64,000 nt of DNA from CAWJLS01 sp963843755 (GCA_963843755.1 CAWJLS010000002.1:1-64000), one strand, 5' to 3'; positions 42,505 to 52,357 are shown, numbered from the stretch's first letter. The notes: a model not told the origin generated them from the sequence alone. Made by a program: numbers and translations.

Positions 42505-45061
42505 TCGGTCTGAGCGGCCTCATCGGCCTCATCGGCCTGAGCTGGGCCGCCTTGCGGGCCGCCTCCTGGGCGGCCTGCTGCCCATCGCCCTCCTCTCGGC
42601 CGTCGGCTGCGGCGGCCCGCAGGCCGACGGCGACCGCTCCCCGGCCGTCCTCGTCCAGGAGAGCCACTACGCCGTGACCAACGAGGGGGCCGAACAGGGG
42701 TCGGGCGACGAGCCCCTCCGGTTCGACGCCGTGCCTCGCCTCGAGACGATCGCCTTGGACGACGAGAGCCGCCCGGCGATCGTCGTGCCGGCCGAGGGCG
42801 GCGTCTCCTCTTGGAGCTGGACGGTGCGGGTCCCCGACGACGGCTGGCTGGAGGTCGGGGCCGGTCTCGTGCCGGAGGCCAACGCCCGGACGCCTGGCGT
42901 GCCTGCCGCACCCGCCGCCACGTCGTCGTCGGTCGAGCCCCAGATCCTCGGCACCGTCAGCGTGAGCCGTGGCTCCGAGCGCGAGATCGTCGCGGTCCTG
43001 CGGCCCGACGACCCGTCCGAGGGCGCGGAGGCGGCCGACGGCGGGTCGAGCGCAGCCGGTTGGGTGGATGCCGGTGCCGATCTCTCGGCGTGGGCCGGGC
43101 AGAAGGTGACGCTCCGGCTCTCGGCCCGACTCGTCGAGCCACCGCCCCCGGCCTCTGCGACCCCCGCCAAGAGAGGCTGGACCTCGGCGCGGCAGGTGCG
43201 CCAGCTCGCCTGGGGGCCGGTCGCCCTGTCGTCGGACCGGCCGGACCCCGCGCTCCGAGAGGCCGGGAAGCCGAATGTGCTGTTCATCCTGGTCGACACC
43301 ATGCGCCGCGACCACCTGACCCCCTACGGCTACGAGCGGGAGACCTCGCCGGAGATCGCCCGCCGCCTGGCCACCCCCGGCACCGTGGTCGAGGACGCCT
43401 ACTCCCAGGCGCCGTGGACGCTCCCGTCGGTGATCTCTTTCATGACCAGCCGCTACCCGGGGGAGATCCTCTACGGCGACCCGGCGACCTTCCGCATCCC
43501 GGACGGCGTGCCGTCGCTCGCCCAGGTGTTCTCCGGCCTCGGCTACCGCACCGGGGGGTTCATCGCCAACCCGACCCTGCACGCGTCGAACGGCTTCGCC
43601 GGCGGCTTCGACACCTTCTACTCGCCGTCGTCGATGGCGGCGATCCAGGCCCACGCGGACTCGATCAACCGCCGGGCCCTGCCCTGGCTCCGCGCTCACC
43701 GGGCCGACCCGTTCTTCCTCTACGTCCACTACATCGATCCCCACGATCCCTACATGAACTCGGACGTGGTCCACGGACGGTCGCGCTACTTCGACGACCC
43801 GGGCGGACTCAGCGGGCGCTGGGTCCACGGCGTCTACACCGGCAAGCTCCCGGTGGAGGACATGGAGCGCACGGTGCGCCATTTCACCGCCCTCTACGAC
43901 ACCGAGATCCACTACGTCGACCGGGCGATCGGCGAGCTGTTGGCTTCGATCCCGCCGGAGGTGCTGGCCAACACCCTGGTGGTGCTGACCGCCGACCACG
44001 GCGAGGAGCTCCACGACCACGGCTTCTGGAAGCACGGCCACACCCTCTACCAGGACCAGATCCACGTGCCGCTGATCTTCCGCTGGGACGACCGGATTCA
44101 GGCCGGCAGCCGCCTACACGGAACGGTCCGGCTGATCGACGTGGCGCCGACCCTGGTGGCGGCCGCCGGCGGCGAGGTGCCGCCGACCTGGCAGGGCACC
44201 GACCTGCTGCCGGCGCTCACCGGCGACGGGTCGTTGCCGCGCCTCTCGGCCTTCGCCCAGCACCTGAGTAGCGGCCCGATGCGCGTGGCGTCGGTGCTCG
44301 ACGGCAAGAAGCTGATCCTGTTCAACCGCCGGGAGCCGTTCCATGCGACCGACGGCCTCCAGAGCCACATCTACGACGTCGACATGGCGCGGCTGAAGCG
44401 CACGGAGCTCTACGACGTCGACGCCGACCCCGGGGAGCACCACAACCTGCTCGCCCGGGACGGTGCACCGGCGGGCGGCGACGGGTCGGGGGCGTCCGCG
44501 GCCCCTCCGCATGCGGCAGCGGCCACGACGGAGCCGACAGAGGCGGACGAGGCACAGGCGGAGGAGGTCGATCGCCTCGACGGCATCATCCGGTACCATC
44601 TCCACTCGGTCGTCCGGGGCCTGCGGGCGATGGCCGACGCCCTGCCCGAGGGGCACCGGCTCCACGGCGAGCTGCGCTTCGCCCAGGCTCCCGAGGAGGC
44701 GATCCCGCTCTTCCTCGGACCGCTCGACAGCCTGGAGATCGACGGCGACCGGGTGGTCTTCGACCTGGTCGGTGAGGCGGTGACCAAAGGCTTCGTCCTC
44801 TCCGGCAGCCCCGGCGCCCTGGTCGAGGCGAGCCTGTTCCTGGACGGGGAGCCGCTGCCGGCCGGGAGGCTGCGCGTGGGCGGCGGGACGCCCTTTGCCG
44901 GCACCGCGGTCGAACCGGACGGGTTCGACTCCGAGGCCTACCCGAAGCCGGCCGACCGGACCGGTCTCCGGCTGTGGCGTTACGACGGCGCCCGGCCGGA
45001 GGACGCCGAGGTCGACCCGGAGACGCGCAAGGGCCTGCGGGCCCTGGGGTACATCCAATGA
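42491..45061 (+). CDS. Sulfatase-fold lipoprotein with Thr at nucleophile position
   Basis: I use the ATG at 42491 (MTSSDRSERP), giving 856 residues; a GTG lies two codons before. A membrane segment ending LLSAVGC (Cys40) suggests a lipoprotein. Residues about 60-250 form an N-terminal beta-domain. The alkaline-phosphatase-fold domain begins near 260 (NVLFILVDTMRRDHLTPYGY) and includes VLTADHGEELHDHGFWKHGH. The formylglycine motif is replaced by T310-L-P-S-V in APWTLPSVISFMTSRYP, so the Arg is lost too, exactly as in the gene at 2609. A C-terminal beta-domain follows (about 715-856). Possible role: adding or removing a phosphate or sulfate group on the periplasmic or surface glycan. Start and stop both overlap neighbours. 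Confidence 0.8.
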   Translation: MTSSDRSERPHRPHRPELGRLAGRLLGGLLPIALLSAVGCGGPQADGDRSPAVLVQESHYAVTNEGAEQGSGDEPLRFDAVPRLETIALDDESRPAIVVPAEGGVSSWSWTVRVPDDGWLEVGAGLVPEANARTPGVPAAPAATSSSVEPQILGTVSVSRGSEREIVAVLRPDDPSEGAEAADGGSSAAGWVDAGADLSAWAGQKVTLRLSARLVEPPPPASATPAKRGWTSARQVRQLAWGPVALSSDRPDPALREAGKPNVLFILVDTMRRDHLTPYGYERETSPEIARRLATPGTVVEDAYSQAPWTLPSVISFMTSRYPGEILYGDPATFRIPDGVPSLAQVFSGLGYRTGGFIANPTLHASNGFAGGFDTFYSPSSMAAIQAHADSINRRALPWLRAHRADPFFLYVHYIDPHDPYMNSDVVHGRSRYFDDPGGLSGRWVHGVYTGKLPVEDMERTVRHFTALYDTEIHYVDRAIGELLASIPPEVLANTLVVLTADHGEELHDHGFWKHGHTLYQDQIHVPLIFRWDDRIQAGSRLHGTVRLIDVAPTLVAAAGGEVPPTWQGTDLLPALTGDGSLPRLSAFAQHLSSGPMRVASVLDGKKLILFNRREPFHATDGLQSHIYDVDMARLKRTELYDVDADPGEHHNLLARDGAPAGGDGSGASAAPPHAAAATTEPTEADEAQAEEVDRLDGIIRYHLHSVVRGLRAMADALPEGHRLHGELRFAQAPEEAIPLFLGPLDSLEIDGDRVVFDLVGEAVTKGFVLSGSPGALVEASLFLDGEPLPAGRLRVGGGTPFAGTAVEPDGFDSEAYPKPADRTGLRLWRYDGARPEDAEVDPETRKGLRALGYIQ

Positions 45062-47173
45062 GCCGCGACGATCACCGTTTCAGTCCGCCGGAGAGGCCGC
45101 TCCAGCCGCCGGGCGAGACCGTGCCGATCGATGCCGAGCGGGTCCTCGTCCTGGCGCCCCACTACGACGACGAGGTGCTCGGCTGCGGCGGCCTGCTCGC
45201 CCGTCTCGCCGGACGTTCCGGCTCGGAAGGTCGGTCCGCCTCCGTCACGGTGCTGTTCTTGACTGATGGCGCCGGCACCGTGGGGGCGGGGGAGGAGCCC
45301 GCCGGGCACGCGGCGCTCCGGGCGCGGGAGGCGACGGCCGCCCTGGCGGCCCTGGGGCTCGCGCCGCCGGTGGGGGAGGCCCGCCACCTCGGCCTGCCCG
45401 ACGGCTTCCTGGAGGAGAACCTCGGGCCGCTGACCGAAGCGCTCCGGGAGGCGTTGATCGAGCGTCGCCCCGACCTCGTCCTGGTGCCCTCGCCGCTCGA
45501 GGTGAGCGCCGACCACCGGGCCGCCTTCGCCGCCCTGCACGCGGCCCTGGCGCCGACCGGCCGCCGGGACACGGCGGCCGGCGATGACGGCCAGGCTTCA
45601 GGCTCGACCCCAGGTTCGGCTCCCGGTCCAGTCGGGACCCAGGCGCTCGACGACGCCGTCCGCGACACGACGATCCTGGTCTACGAGGTCAACCATCCGG
45701 CCTACCCGGACGTGCTGCTCGACGTCTCGGAGCACCTGGACCGGCTGCGCGACGCCATGGCGTGCTACGGCAGCCAGCAGCACCTCCACGACTACCTGGC
45801 CGCCGGCCTCGGCCTACGCGCCTTCCGCACCCTCTCCCTGCCGGCCGGCGTCGCCGGGGCCGAGGGGTACCGCCGCCTGCGGCCGGCGGACTTCGCCACC
45901 CGCAGCCCGGCGCAGCTCGTCCGCCACCTGGGCGGGGTGCCGGCGCTCCACGCGGTGACCGAGGGTCCGGCGATCTCGGTGATCGTCCGCACCAAGGACC
46001 GTCCGGCCCTGCTGGCCGAGGCGCTGGCCAGCCTGGCCGAAGGGACCTATCGGCGCTTCGAGGTCGTCGTGGTCAACGACGGCGGGGCGCCGCCCGACCT
46101 ACCCGAGGACTTCCCCGTTCCCCTCTCCTTGGTCGATCTGAGCGAGGATCTGGGGAGGGCCGAGGCGGCCAACGCCGGCGTCGCCGCGGCGTCCGGCGAG
46201 TGGATCGGCTTCCTGGACGACGACGACCTGGCGGCGCCCGAGCACCTGGCGGTCCTGGCCGGGGCCGCGTCGGCCGCCGGGGTGCGGGCGGTCTACACCG
46301 ACGCGGCGGTGGTGACGTACGCCCTCGATGGCGGGGGCAGGGGCGGGGGCGGGTGCGGTGGCGGGAGGCGGCTGGCGCGAGGTCGACCGGCGTCTGCCCT
46401 ACAGCCGCGACTTCGACCCGGACCTGCTGCTGGTCGACAACTACATCCCGTTCAACACCATCCTGTTCGAGCGGGGGCTCCTGGAGGAGCTCGATGGCGA
46501 CGGGAAGGCCGGGCCGTTCGACCGCTCCTTGCCGATCTTCGAGGACTGGGACTTCCTCATCCGCCTGGCGGCCCGCACCTCGTTCCACCACGTGCGGCGG
46601 GTGACCTGCGAGTACCGCCATTTCCGCGGCGCCGGCCACCACGCCCTGGGCGACCGGCCGCGGGAACGGGCCGACTTCCTGGCGCTCAAGGCGCGGGTGA
46701 TCGACAAGCACCGACGGCACCTGTCGCCCGAGCGGCTCGCCCGGGTCGTCGACCGGCTCCGCGCCGAGGCGGTCGAGGCGGCGGAGGAGGCGGCGGCGGA
46801 GGCGGCGGAGGCGGCCGCCGCGCGGCGGGACCGGGCCCAGGCGGAGGCGGCACGGAGCACGGCCGAGGACCGGTTCCACCGGCTCAACGGCGAGCTCGAG
46901 AGCGTGCGCGGGGCCGAGCGCGCCCTGCGGGCGGCGGCGGCCGAGCGCGAGGCGGAGATGGAGCGCCTCTACGGCGAGGAGAAGCGGCTGCGCGAAACGG
47001 TCGCCGACCAGGAGGACCACCTGCGCCGCACCTACGCCGAGATCGAGCGCCTCGGCGGCATCCTGGAGGAGCTGCGGACCGCGTCGTTCCCCGGCCTCGT
47101 CCGCTGGTGGCGCAACCGGCCGCAGCCTCCGCAACAGAGCTCTCAGCCCGAGAAGGGCGAGGACTCCCGGTGA
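45058..47173 (+). CDS. PIG-L deacetylase fused to GT2 glycosyltransferase, one frameshift in a GC repeat
   Basis: The start ATG overlaps the sulfatase stop. Residues 1-295 are a PIG-L/LmbE N-deacetylase with the zinc motif APHYDDEVLGCGG near 34 and SADHRAAFAAL as the second metal region. From residue 305 a GT2 domain follows (ISVIVRTKDRPALLAEALAS, VVVVNDGG, WIGFLDDDDLAAPEH). In the repeat at 46331-46372 the frame changes by +1; the rest (VDRRLPYSRDFDPDLLLVDN, then IFEDWDFLIRLAA) ends at 47173 with a long Ala/Glu/Arg coiled coil (about 570-680). The joined protein has about 705 residues. A deacetylase joined to a transferase suggests de-N-acetylation followed by sugar addition on one substrate. 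The frame change could be real slippage or a read error. Confidence 0.78.
46331..46372 (+). repeat. Gly/Ala-coding GC simple repeat at the frameshift site
   Basis: A run of near-identical gggggc/gggcgg units interrupts the GT2 domain. The two reading frames before and after it do not match. Such G-runs slip easily in replication and in sequencing. Confidence 0.75.
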
Positions 47174-48570
47174 AGCCCGGGGCGGAGCCGACGACTCCCC
47201 CGGAAGGGAGGGAAGGGGATCGGGGGGATGGGGGGCGATCCGGTCGCGCTCCCCGCGTCGCCCTCCTCTCCTCCGAGCCGCTCCGCCGGCGGGCGGCCGG
47301 CATCGGCATCCGCTACCTGGAGCTCGCCCGGCGCCTGCCGGCCGCCGGGGTCGAGGTGGTCGCGGTCTCGCCGGCGGATCCGGAGGAGGTGCCCCTGCCT
47401 CCGGGCACGGCCCGCCGGTTCGTCGCCGGCCGGCTGCCGGAGATCCTCGCCGACTGCGACGCGGCCGTGGCCCAGGGGCAGCTCGCCAACGACCTGCTGC
47501 TCGAGTGCCCGGAGCTGCCGGCGGCGATCGACCTCTACGACCCGTGGCTGGTGGAGAACCTCCACTACACGGCCGAGCTCGGCCTCGATCCGTACAAGAA
47601 CGACCACGCCACCTGGGTGCTTCAGCTCTCGCGGGGCGACCTCTTCCTGTGCTCGTCGGAGGAGCAGCGGCTCTACTACCAGGGCTTCCTGACCGCCCTG
47701 GGGCGGGTCAACCCGCGACGGATCGAGCACGACCCGGACCTGACCGGCCTGATCGTGCCGGTGCCGTTCGGCGTCCCGTCCGAGCTGCCGCCTCACCGGC
47801 CGTACCTGGACCCCCGCGGCACGGTCGCCGGGGCGCCGGAGCGCCGGCTCCTCTTCGGCGGCCTCTACGACTGGTACGACCCGGCCACCCTGCTCGACGC
47901 CCTGGAGATCCTCGAGCAGCGGGCGGACGCCGCCGAGGGGGACACCCGGAGCGCCCTCGCCGGCTGGTCGGTGCTCTTCATCCGCAACCCGAACCCCGAG
48001 GCCACGCCCCAGCGGCTGCTGCGGGAGGTGGAGCGCCGCTGCCGGGCGCGCGGCTGGTGGCAGGAGCGGGTGAAGCTGATCGATTGGGTGCCGGCCGAGC
48101 GCCGCTGGGACCTGCTGCGTGACGTCGACGCCCTGGTCGCGCCCCACCGCCCGAGCCTGGAGACCCGCCTCTCCATGCGTACCCGGTTCCTGGAGGCGCT
48201 CGCCGCCGGCTGCCCGGTGGTGACCTCCGAGGGCGGCTCGGTCTCGCGCCTGCTGCGCGAGCACGACGCCGGGTGGGTGGCGCCGGCGGGCGACGCCGAG
48301 GCGGTGGCGCTGGCCCTGGAGGAGATCCTCGCCGGCCCGGACGCCCGCCGGGCCGAGCGCGCCCGCCACGCCGCGGCGCTCGCCGCCCGCTTCTCCTGGG
48401 AGCGGGTGCTCGAGCCCCTGCTGGCGTTCTGCCGCGCGCCGCGCCGCGACCCCACCAAGGAGGAGTTCGCCTTCCGGCCGCCGACGGTCGCTCCGGCCGA
48501 CGCCCTCGGGTTTCGGCTGCGGCGCCGGCTGAAGCGCAGCCTGGGATTGGCGCCGGGAGGGGGCCGATGA
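47170..48570 (+). CDS. Glycosyltransferase family 4-like
   Basis: 466 residues from a GTG at 47170 that overlaps the previous stop (GTGA). The GT-B fold shows VALLSSEPLRRRAAGIGIRY at the start, LFGGLYDWYDPATLLDALEI for the C-domain entry, DVDALVAPHRPSLETRLSMR and FLEALAAGCPVVTSEGGSVS for the nucleotide-sugar site. The motif SSEEQRLYYQGFLTALGRVN is frequent in GT4 enzymes of unknown glycans. It would act in the cytoplasm on the growing chain. The last 40 residues are basic and may touch the membrane. Confidence 0.87.
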   Translation: MKPGAEPTTPPEGREGDRGDGGRSGRAPRVALLSSEPLRRRAAGIGIRYLELARRLPAAGVEVVAVSPADPEEVPLPPGTARRFVAGRLPEILADCDAAVAQGQLANDLLLECPELPAAIDLYDPWLVENLHYTAELGLDPYKNDHATWVLQLSRGDLFLCSSEEQRLYYQGFLTALGRVNPRRIEHDPDLTGLIVPVPFGVPSELPPHRPYLDPRGTVAGAPERRLLFGGLYDWYDPATLLDALEILEQRADAAEGDTRSALAGWSVLFIRNPNPEATPQRLLREVERRCRARGWWQERVKLIDWVPAERRWDLLRDVDALVAPHRPSLETRLSMRTRFLEALAAGCPVVTSEGGSVSRLLREHDAGWVAPAGDAEAVALALEEILAGPDARRAERARHAAALAARFSWERVLEPLLAFCRAPRRDPTKEEFAFRPPTVAPADALGFRLRRRLKRSLGLAPGGGR

Positions 48571-50075
48571 GCGCGCCGGAGAAGGTCTCGGTCTGCATCC
48601 TGTCGTGGAACGGGCGCGCGCACCTCGAAGTCTGCCTGCCGGCGCTCCGGGCCCAGCGCGACCCGGGCGTGCCGTGGGAGGTGCTGGTGCTCGACAACGG
48701 GTCCGAGGACGGCACGGTCGCCTGGCTCCGCCGCGAGCACCCCTGGTTGCGGGTGGTGGAGAGCCCGGTCAACACCGGCTTCTGTGGCGGCAACAACCGC
48801 CTGGTGGCGGCGGCCGAAGGCGACGCGGTGGCGCTGCTCAACAACGACACCCGCCCCCGGGAGGGCTGGCTCGCCGCCCTGGTCGAGGCGCTGAGCGCCG
48901 CGCCGGACGACGTCGCCGCCGTCTCCGGCCAGATCGTCGACTGGACGGGCGAGCGGCTCGACTTCGGCCGCGGGGTGATGACCTTCGACGGCCACGCCTT
49001 CCAGCTCGACTTCCGCCGCCCCCTCGGCCGGGCGCGGGTGCCGGCCGACGGCGACGAGCTGCTGTTCCCGTGCGGCGGCAACCTGCTGGTCCGCAAGAGC
49101 TCGTTCCTGGAGGCGGGTGGGTTCGACGAGGACTACTTCGCCTACCTCGAGGACGTGGATCTCGGCTGGCGCCTGTGGGCCGGCGGGGAGCGGGTGCTGT
49201 TCGCCGAGCGGGCCGTGGTCCACCACCGCTCGGCGGCGACCAGCGACCTCCTGGGCCTCTACAACCGGGGCTTCCTGTTCGAGCGTAACGCCTTCCTGAC
49301 CGTCTACAAGAACTACGAGGAGGCGATCTGGAACCGGATCATGCCGGCCGTCCTCTGGACGCTGACCTCCCGGACCCAGACCCTCCTGGTCCAGAACAAT
49401 CCGGGGGCGGAGACGTTCACCCTCGACCCGTACGCCGGCTGGATCGCCAACACCGCGCCGCGCACCGCGGAGGGTGATGCCCCGGCGGCCGGCGCCGAGT
49501 CTCCGGCACCGCCAGGACCGTCCACCGCGGCGCTCGCCGGGGACCCCGTGCAGACGACTTTGCGGGAGAAGTGGCGCGGCTACGGCCCGGTCGGCTTCTT
49601 CCGCCGGGCCTTGGCCAAGGCGGCCCGGACGGTGCTTCCGGCGGGGATCCGCACCGGCTTCGGCCGGCGCGCGGCGCCGCCCCGGATCTCCGACGCGCGC
49701 ACCGTCGCCCAGCTCCGCTCGATCACCTGGCTGCTCGGCCACCTGGACCGGGCCACGGCCGAGCGGCAACGCCTCCAGCAGCGCCGGGTGCGCTCCGACC
49801 GGGAGATCTTCGAGCGCTTCCCGCTGGCGCTGGTCCCCACCTACCCGGGCGACGAACGGCTGTTCGCCTCCGCCGCGTTCCGCGCCTGGCTGCCCGAGGA
49901 TCTGCCCCTCGACGAGCGCCGCCTGGACGAGATCATGGAGCTTGCCGACGACGCTCCGGACCGGCGGGGCGCGGCCGCCGCCACCGACCGCCCGGCCGCC
50001 GCCTCCGGAGCGGACCGCTCCTCGGAGGCTCCGGGCGCCCCTGATGCGTCGACACCGGCCGAAACGACCCGCTGA
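48567..50075 (+). CDS. Glycosyltransferase family 2 with long C-terminal extension
   Basis: 502 residues from the ATG at 48567, which overlaps the previous stop (ATGA) and follows a gggagg site. The GT-A core (about 5-260) has VSVCILSWNGRAHLEVCLPA, VLVLDNGSEDGTVAWLRRE, LLNNDTRPREGWL and GGFDEDYFAYLEDVDLGWRL. A second part (about 260-460) has FLFERNAFLTVYKNYEEAIW, shared by many surface-glycan rhamnosyltransferases, then helical segments. The C-terminal 30 residues are Ala/Ser/Thr-rich and probably disordered. It adds one sugar to the exported glycan. Confidence 0.88.
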   Translation: MSAPEKVSVCILSWNGRAHLEVCLPALRAQRDPGVPWEVLVLDNGSEDGTVAWLRREHPWLRVVESPVNTGFCGGNNRLVAAAEGDAVALLNNDTRPREGWLAALVEALSAAPDDVAAVSGQIVDWTGERLDFGRGVMTFDGHAFQLDFRRPLGRARVPADGDELLFPCGGNLLVRKSSFLEAGGFDEDYFAYLEDVDLGWRLWAGGERVLFAERAVVHHRSAATSDLLGLYNRGFLFERNAFLTVYKNYEEAIWNRIMPAVLWTLTSRTQTLLVQNNPGAETFTLDPYAGWIANTAPRTAEGDAPAAGAESPAPPGPSTAALAGDPVQTTLREKWRGYGPVGFFRRALAKAARTVLPAGIRTGFGRRAAPPRISDARTVAQLRSITWLLGHLDRATAERQRLQQRRVRSDREIFERFPLALVPTYPGDERLFASAAFRAWLPEDLPLDERRLDEIMELADDAPDRRGAAAATDRPAAASGADRSSEAPGAPDASTPAETTR

Positions 50076-50085
50076 GGTACCTGCC

Positions 50086-51123
50086 GTGACCCACCCGAGC
50101 GATGCGGCGACGGACCCCGTGGTCTCCGTCGTCATCCCCACCTACCGGCGCATGGACGTGCTGCCCGAGGTGCTCGACGCCGTCGAGTCCCAGCGCAACG
50201 CGCCGCCGTTCGAGATCGTCGTCGTCGACGACGGGTCCGAGGACGAGACCCGCGCCTTTCTGGCGGGTCGGCGGTTCGCGGTGCCGGCGCGCGTGCTGGT
50301 CCAGGAGAACCGGGGGCCGGCGGCGGCGCGCAACGCCGGTGTCCGGGCTGCCACCGGTCGCTGGGTGGCCTTCCTGGGGGACGACACCGTCCCGACATCT
50401 GGATGGTTGGCCCGCCACGTCGAGGCCCATCGGGAGCACGGCGGCGGGCCGGAGCTGGCGGTGATCGGATACACCCGCTGGCACCCGCGGATCCGCCGGT
50501 CCCGCTTCCTCGACTACATCAACGAGTACGGGCTCCAGTTCGGCTACCGCCTGATCGACGACCCGGACGACGTGCCGTTCAACTTCTTCTACACGTCGAA
50601 CCTGTCGCTTCACCGCAGCCGTCTGCTCGAGCAGCCGTTCGACGAGCGCTTTCCCTACGCCGCCTGGGAGGACATCGAGACGTCCTACCGGCTGGCGCGG
50701 GCCGATCCGCCCCAGCGGCTGCTGTACGAGCCGCGTGCCGTCGTGCTCCACGACCATCCCACCGACCTCGCCCGGTTCATGGCCCGGCAGGAGAAGGCGG
50801 GCTACTCGGCCGTGGTCTTCTTCCGCCTCCATCCGGAGCTCGGATCGTTCGTCGGCGTCGGTCCCGACGGGCCGCCGCCGGCGCCCTCGGCGAAGCGGCA
50901 GCGACGGCTCGAGCGGCTGGCTCGCGCTTTGCAAAATCTCCCGGTGAGGACGCCGCGCCTGTGGGAAGAAGTCCTCAGGTTCCACTACATCGCCGGCTTG
51001 CAGCGGGCCTGGCGAGAGGGCGCGGGCTCGGAGATGACACCGGACGGTGTCGCGGCCGGCCAGACGGTCGATTGCGACCCCGCCGATCCGGCCGAAACGG
51101 CCGACCAGGAGACTCAGCCATGA
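50086..51123 (+). CDS. Glycosyltransferase family 2
   Basis: 345 residues from a GTG at 50086. The core signatures are VVSVVIPTYRRMDVLPEVLD, FEIVVVDDGSEDETRAFL, GPAAARNAGVRAATGRWVAF and FLGDDTVPTSGWL, with the acceptor segment YAAWEDIETSYRLARADPPQ. The Asp pair in GDDT would bind the metal of the nucleotide sugar. The FYTSNLSLHRSRLLE segment is typical of GT2 enzymes with galactosyl- or GalNAc-like activity, but the sugar cannot be told. Its stop overlaps the start of the PEGA protein gene. Confidence 0.88.
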   Translation: MTHPSDAATDPVVSVVIPTYRRMDVLPEVLDAVESQRNAPPFEIVVVDDGSEDETRAFLAGRRFAVPARVLVQENRGPAAARNAGVRAATGRWVAFLGDDTVPTSGWLARHVEAHREHGGGPELAVIGYTRWHPRIRRSRFLDYINEYGLQFGYRLIDDPDDVPFNFFYTSNLSLHRSRLLEQPFDERFPYAAWEDIETSYRLARADPPQRLLYEPRAVVLHDHPTDLARFMARQEKAGYSAVVFFRLHPELGSFVGVGPDGPPPAPSAKRQRRLERLARALQNLPVRTPRLWEEVLRFHYIAGLQRAWREGAGSEMTPDGVAAGQTVDCDPADPAETADQETQP

Positions 51124-52283
51124 CCACCAGACGAACGCCTTCCCGTCGATTCTTCGGTTTCGCGGCAGCCGGCAGCCTGGCCCTCGCCCTGTGCGTCGCG
51201 CTCCCCGCCGCGGCGAGCCCCGGCCCCGATCCCTCGCCAGTCCCGACGCCGAGCCCAGGCCACGGCGAGGGCGGTGCCGCGCGCACGCGTCCGTCGAACC
51301 CTCCCGCGAACATCGGGTCGAGCGGCGGCGCTCATCACGCGCAGCCGAGCGGCTCCTCCTCCGGACACGGCTCGTCCGCCAGCGATCACGCCGTCCCCCG
51401 CGGCAACTCCGGCCCGGCCTTCGGCCGCCACCGGAGCTACGACGGCCACTACGACGGCCACTACTCGCACCACGGCGCCGACGCCACGATCTACTGGGGC
51501 GTCTGGCCGTGGGGCGGGCCCTGGGGCTGGTGGGGTTGGTGGGGCAACTACCCCTACGGCTATGGGTACGGCTACTACGACCCGGTGCCCTACTACGCCA
51601 GCCGGGTGCGGCCGAGCCTCGGCGCCCTCGACCTCGACCTGCGGCCAGAGACCGCGCGGGTCTACCTCAACGGCCAACCGGTCGGCATCGCCGACAACTT
51701 CGACGGCTGGCCGCGCTATCTCTGGCTCGAACAGGGGACCTACGACCTGGTCTTCTACCACGAGGGCTTCGAGACGATCGCCCGCCAGTACACCGTCTAT
51801 CCGGGCGTGATCATCGACGTCGAGGACCAGATGGTTCCGGGCGACGCGACCCCGCCGGAGGACCTGATCGCGAAGTCGACCGCGCGCCGGGACGAGCGCC
51901 TGCGCCGTGCCGCGGAGCTGCGGAAGGCCGCCGAGCAGGCGGAGCCGGAGTGGCAGGAGCGGGTGCGGAGCGAGCGCGGTGAGTCCGCCGAGGCCGGTGA
52001 CTCCGGCGAGATGGCCGAGCCGAGCTCCGGGCCGCTCGACGCCCGGGCCGAGCCGGCCCGGCTGGTGCTGACCGTCACGCCCGCCGACGCGGCCATCTAC
52101 CTGGACGGACGCTTCCTCGGTGGAGCCGACGAGATCGCCGCGCGCCACGGCGGCATCGTGGTCGATCCGGGCAAGCACGAGATCGAGGTCGTCCGGCCGG
52201 GCTACGAGTCGAAGACCGAGAGCTTCACCGCCGAGACCGGCGAGGACGTGGAGCTGACCGTGGAGCTCGCCCGCGGGCGGTAG
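51120..52283 (+). CDS. Secreted PEGA-domain protein with Trp/Gly/Tyr-rich segment
   Basis: 387 residues. Start overlaps the preceding stop (ATGA), so it is the last gene of the glycan run. A signal peptide (about 10-33, ending ALPAAASPG) exports it. A Pro/Ser/Gly/His-rich linker (34-120) is followed by a striking Trp-Gly-Pro-Tyr tract (about 123-153). Two PEGA domains come next: about 170-240 (ARVYLNGQPVGIADNFDGWP; GTYDLVFYHEGFETIARQYT) and about 314-387 (DAAIYLDGRFLGGADEIAAR; GKHEIEVVRPGYESKTESF), with a charged helix between. PEGA domains are small beta-sandwiches on the cell surface. It may bind the exported glycan or cell wall. Confidence 0.83.
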   Translation: MTTRRTPSRRFFGFAAAGSLALALCVALPAAASPGPDPSPVPTPSPGHGEGGAARTRPSNPPANIGSSGGAHHAQPSGSSSGHGSSASDHAVPRGNSGPAFGRHRSYDGHYDGHYSHHGADATIYWGVWPWGGPWGWWGWWGNYPYGYGYGYYDPVPYYASRVRPSLGALDLDLRPETARVYLNGQPVGIADNFDGWPRYLWLEQGTYDLVFYHEGFETIARQYTVYPGVIIDVEDQMVPGDATPPEDLIAKSTARRDERLRRAAELRKAAEQAEPEWQERVRSERGESAEAGDSGEMAEPSSGPLDARAEPARLVLTVTPADAAIYLDGRFLGGADEIAARHGGIVVDPGKHEIEVVRPGYESKTESFTAETGEDVELTVELARGR

Positions 52284-52357
52284 GCGGAGCTTCTGAAGAT
52301 CGAGACCGTCCAGTCGGGCGAGGCGACCGAGCGGGTCACTCGCTGCGAACGGACGTC

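Noticed and set aside
38765..50141. Minus-strand frames of 866, 554 and 758 codons over the glycan genes
   Set aside because: No recognisable domains except where the true methyltransferase gene lies in another frame; composition is typical of antisense translation of GC-rich DNA.
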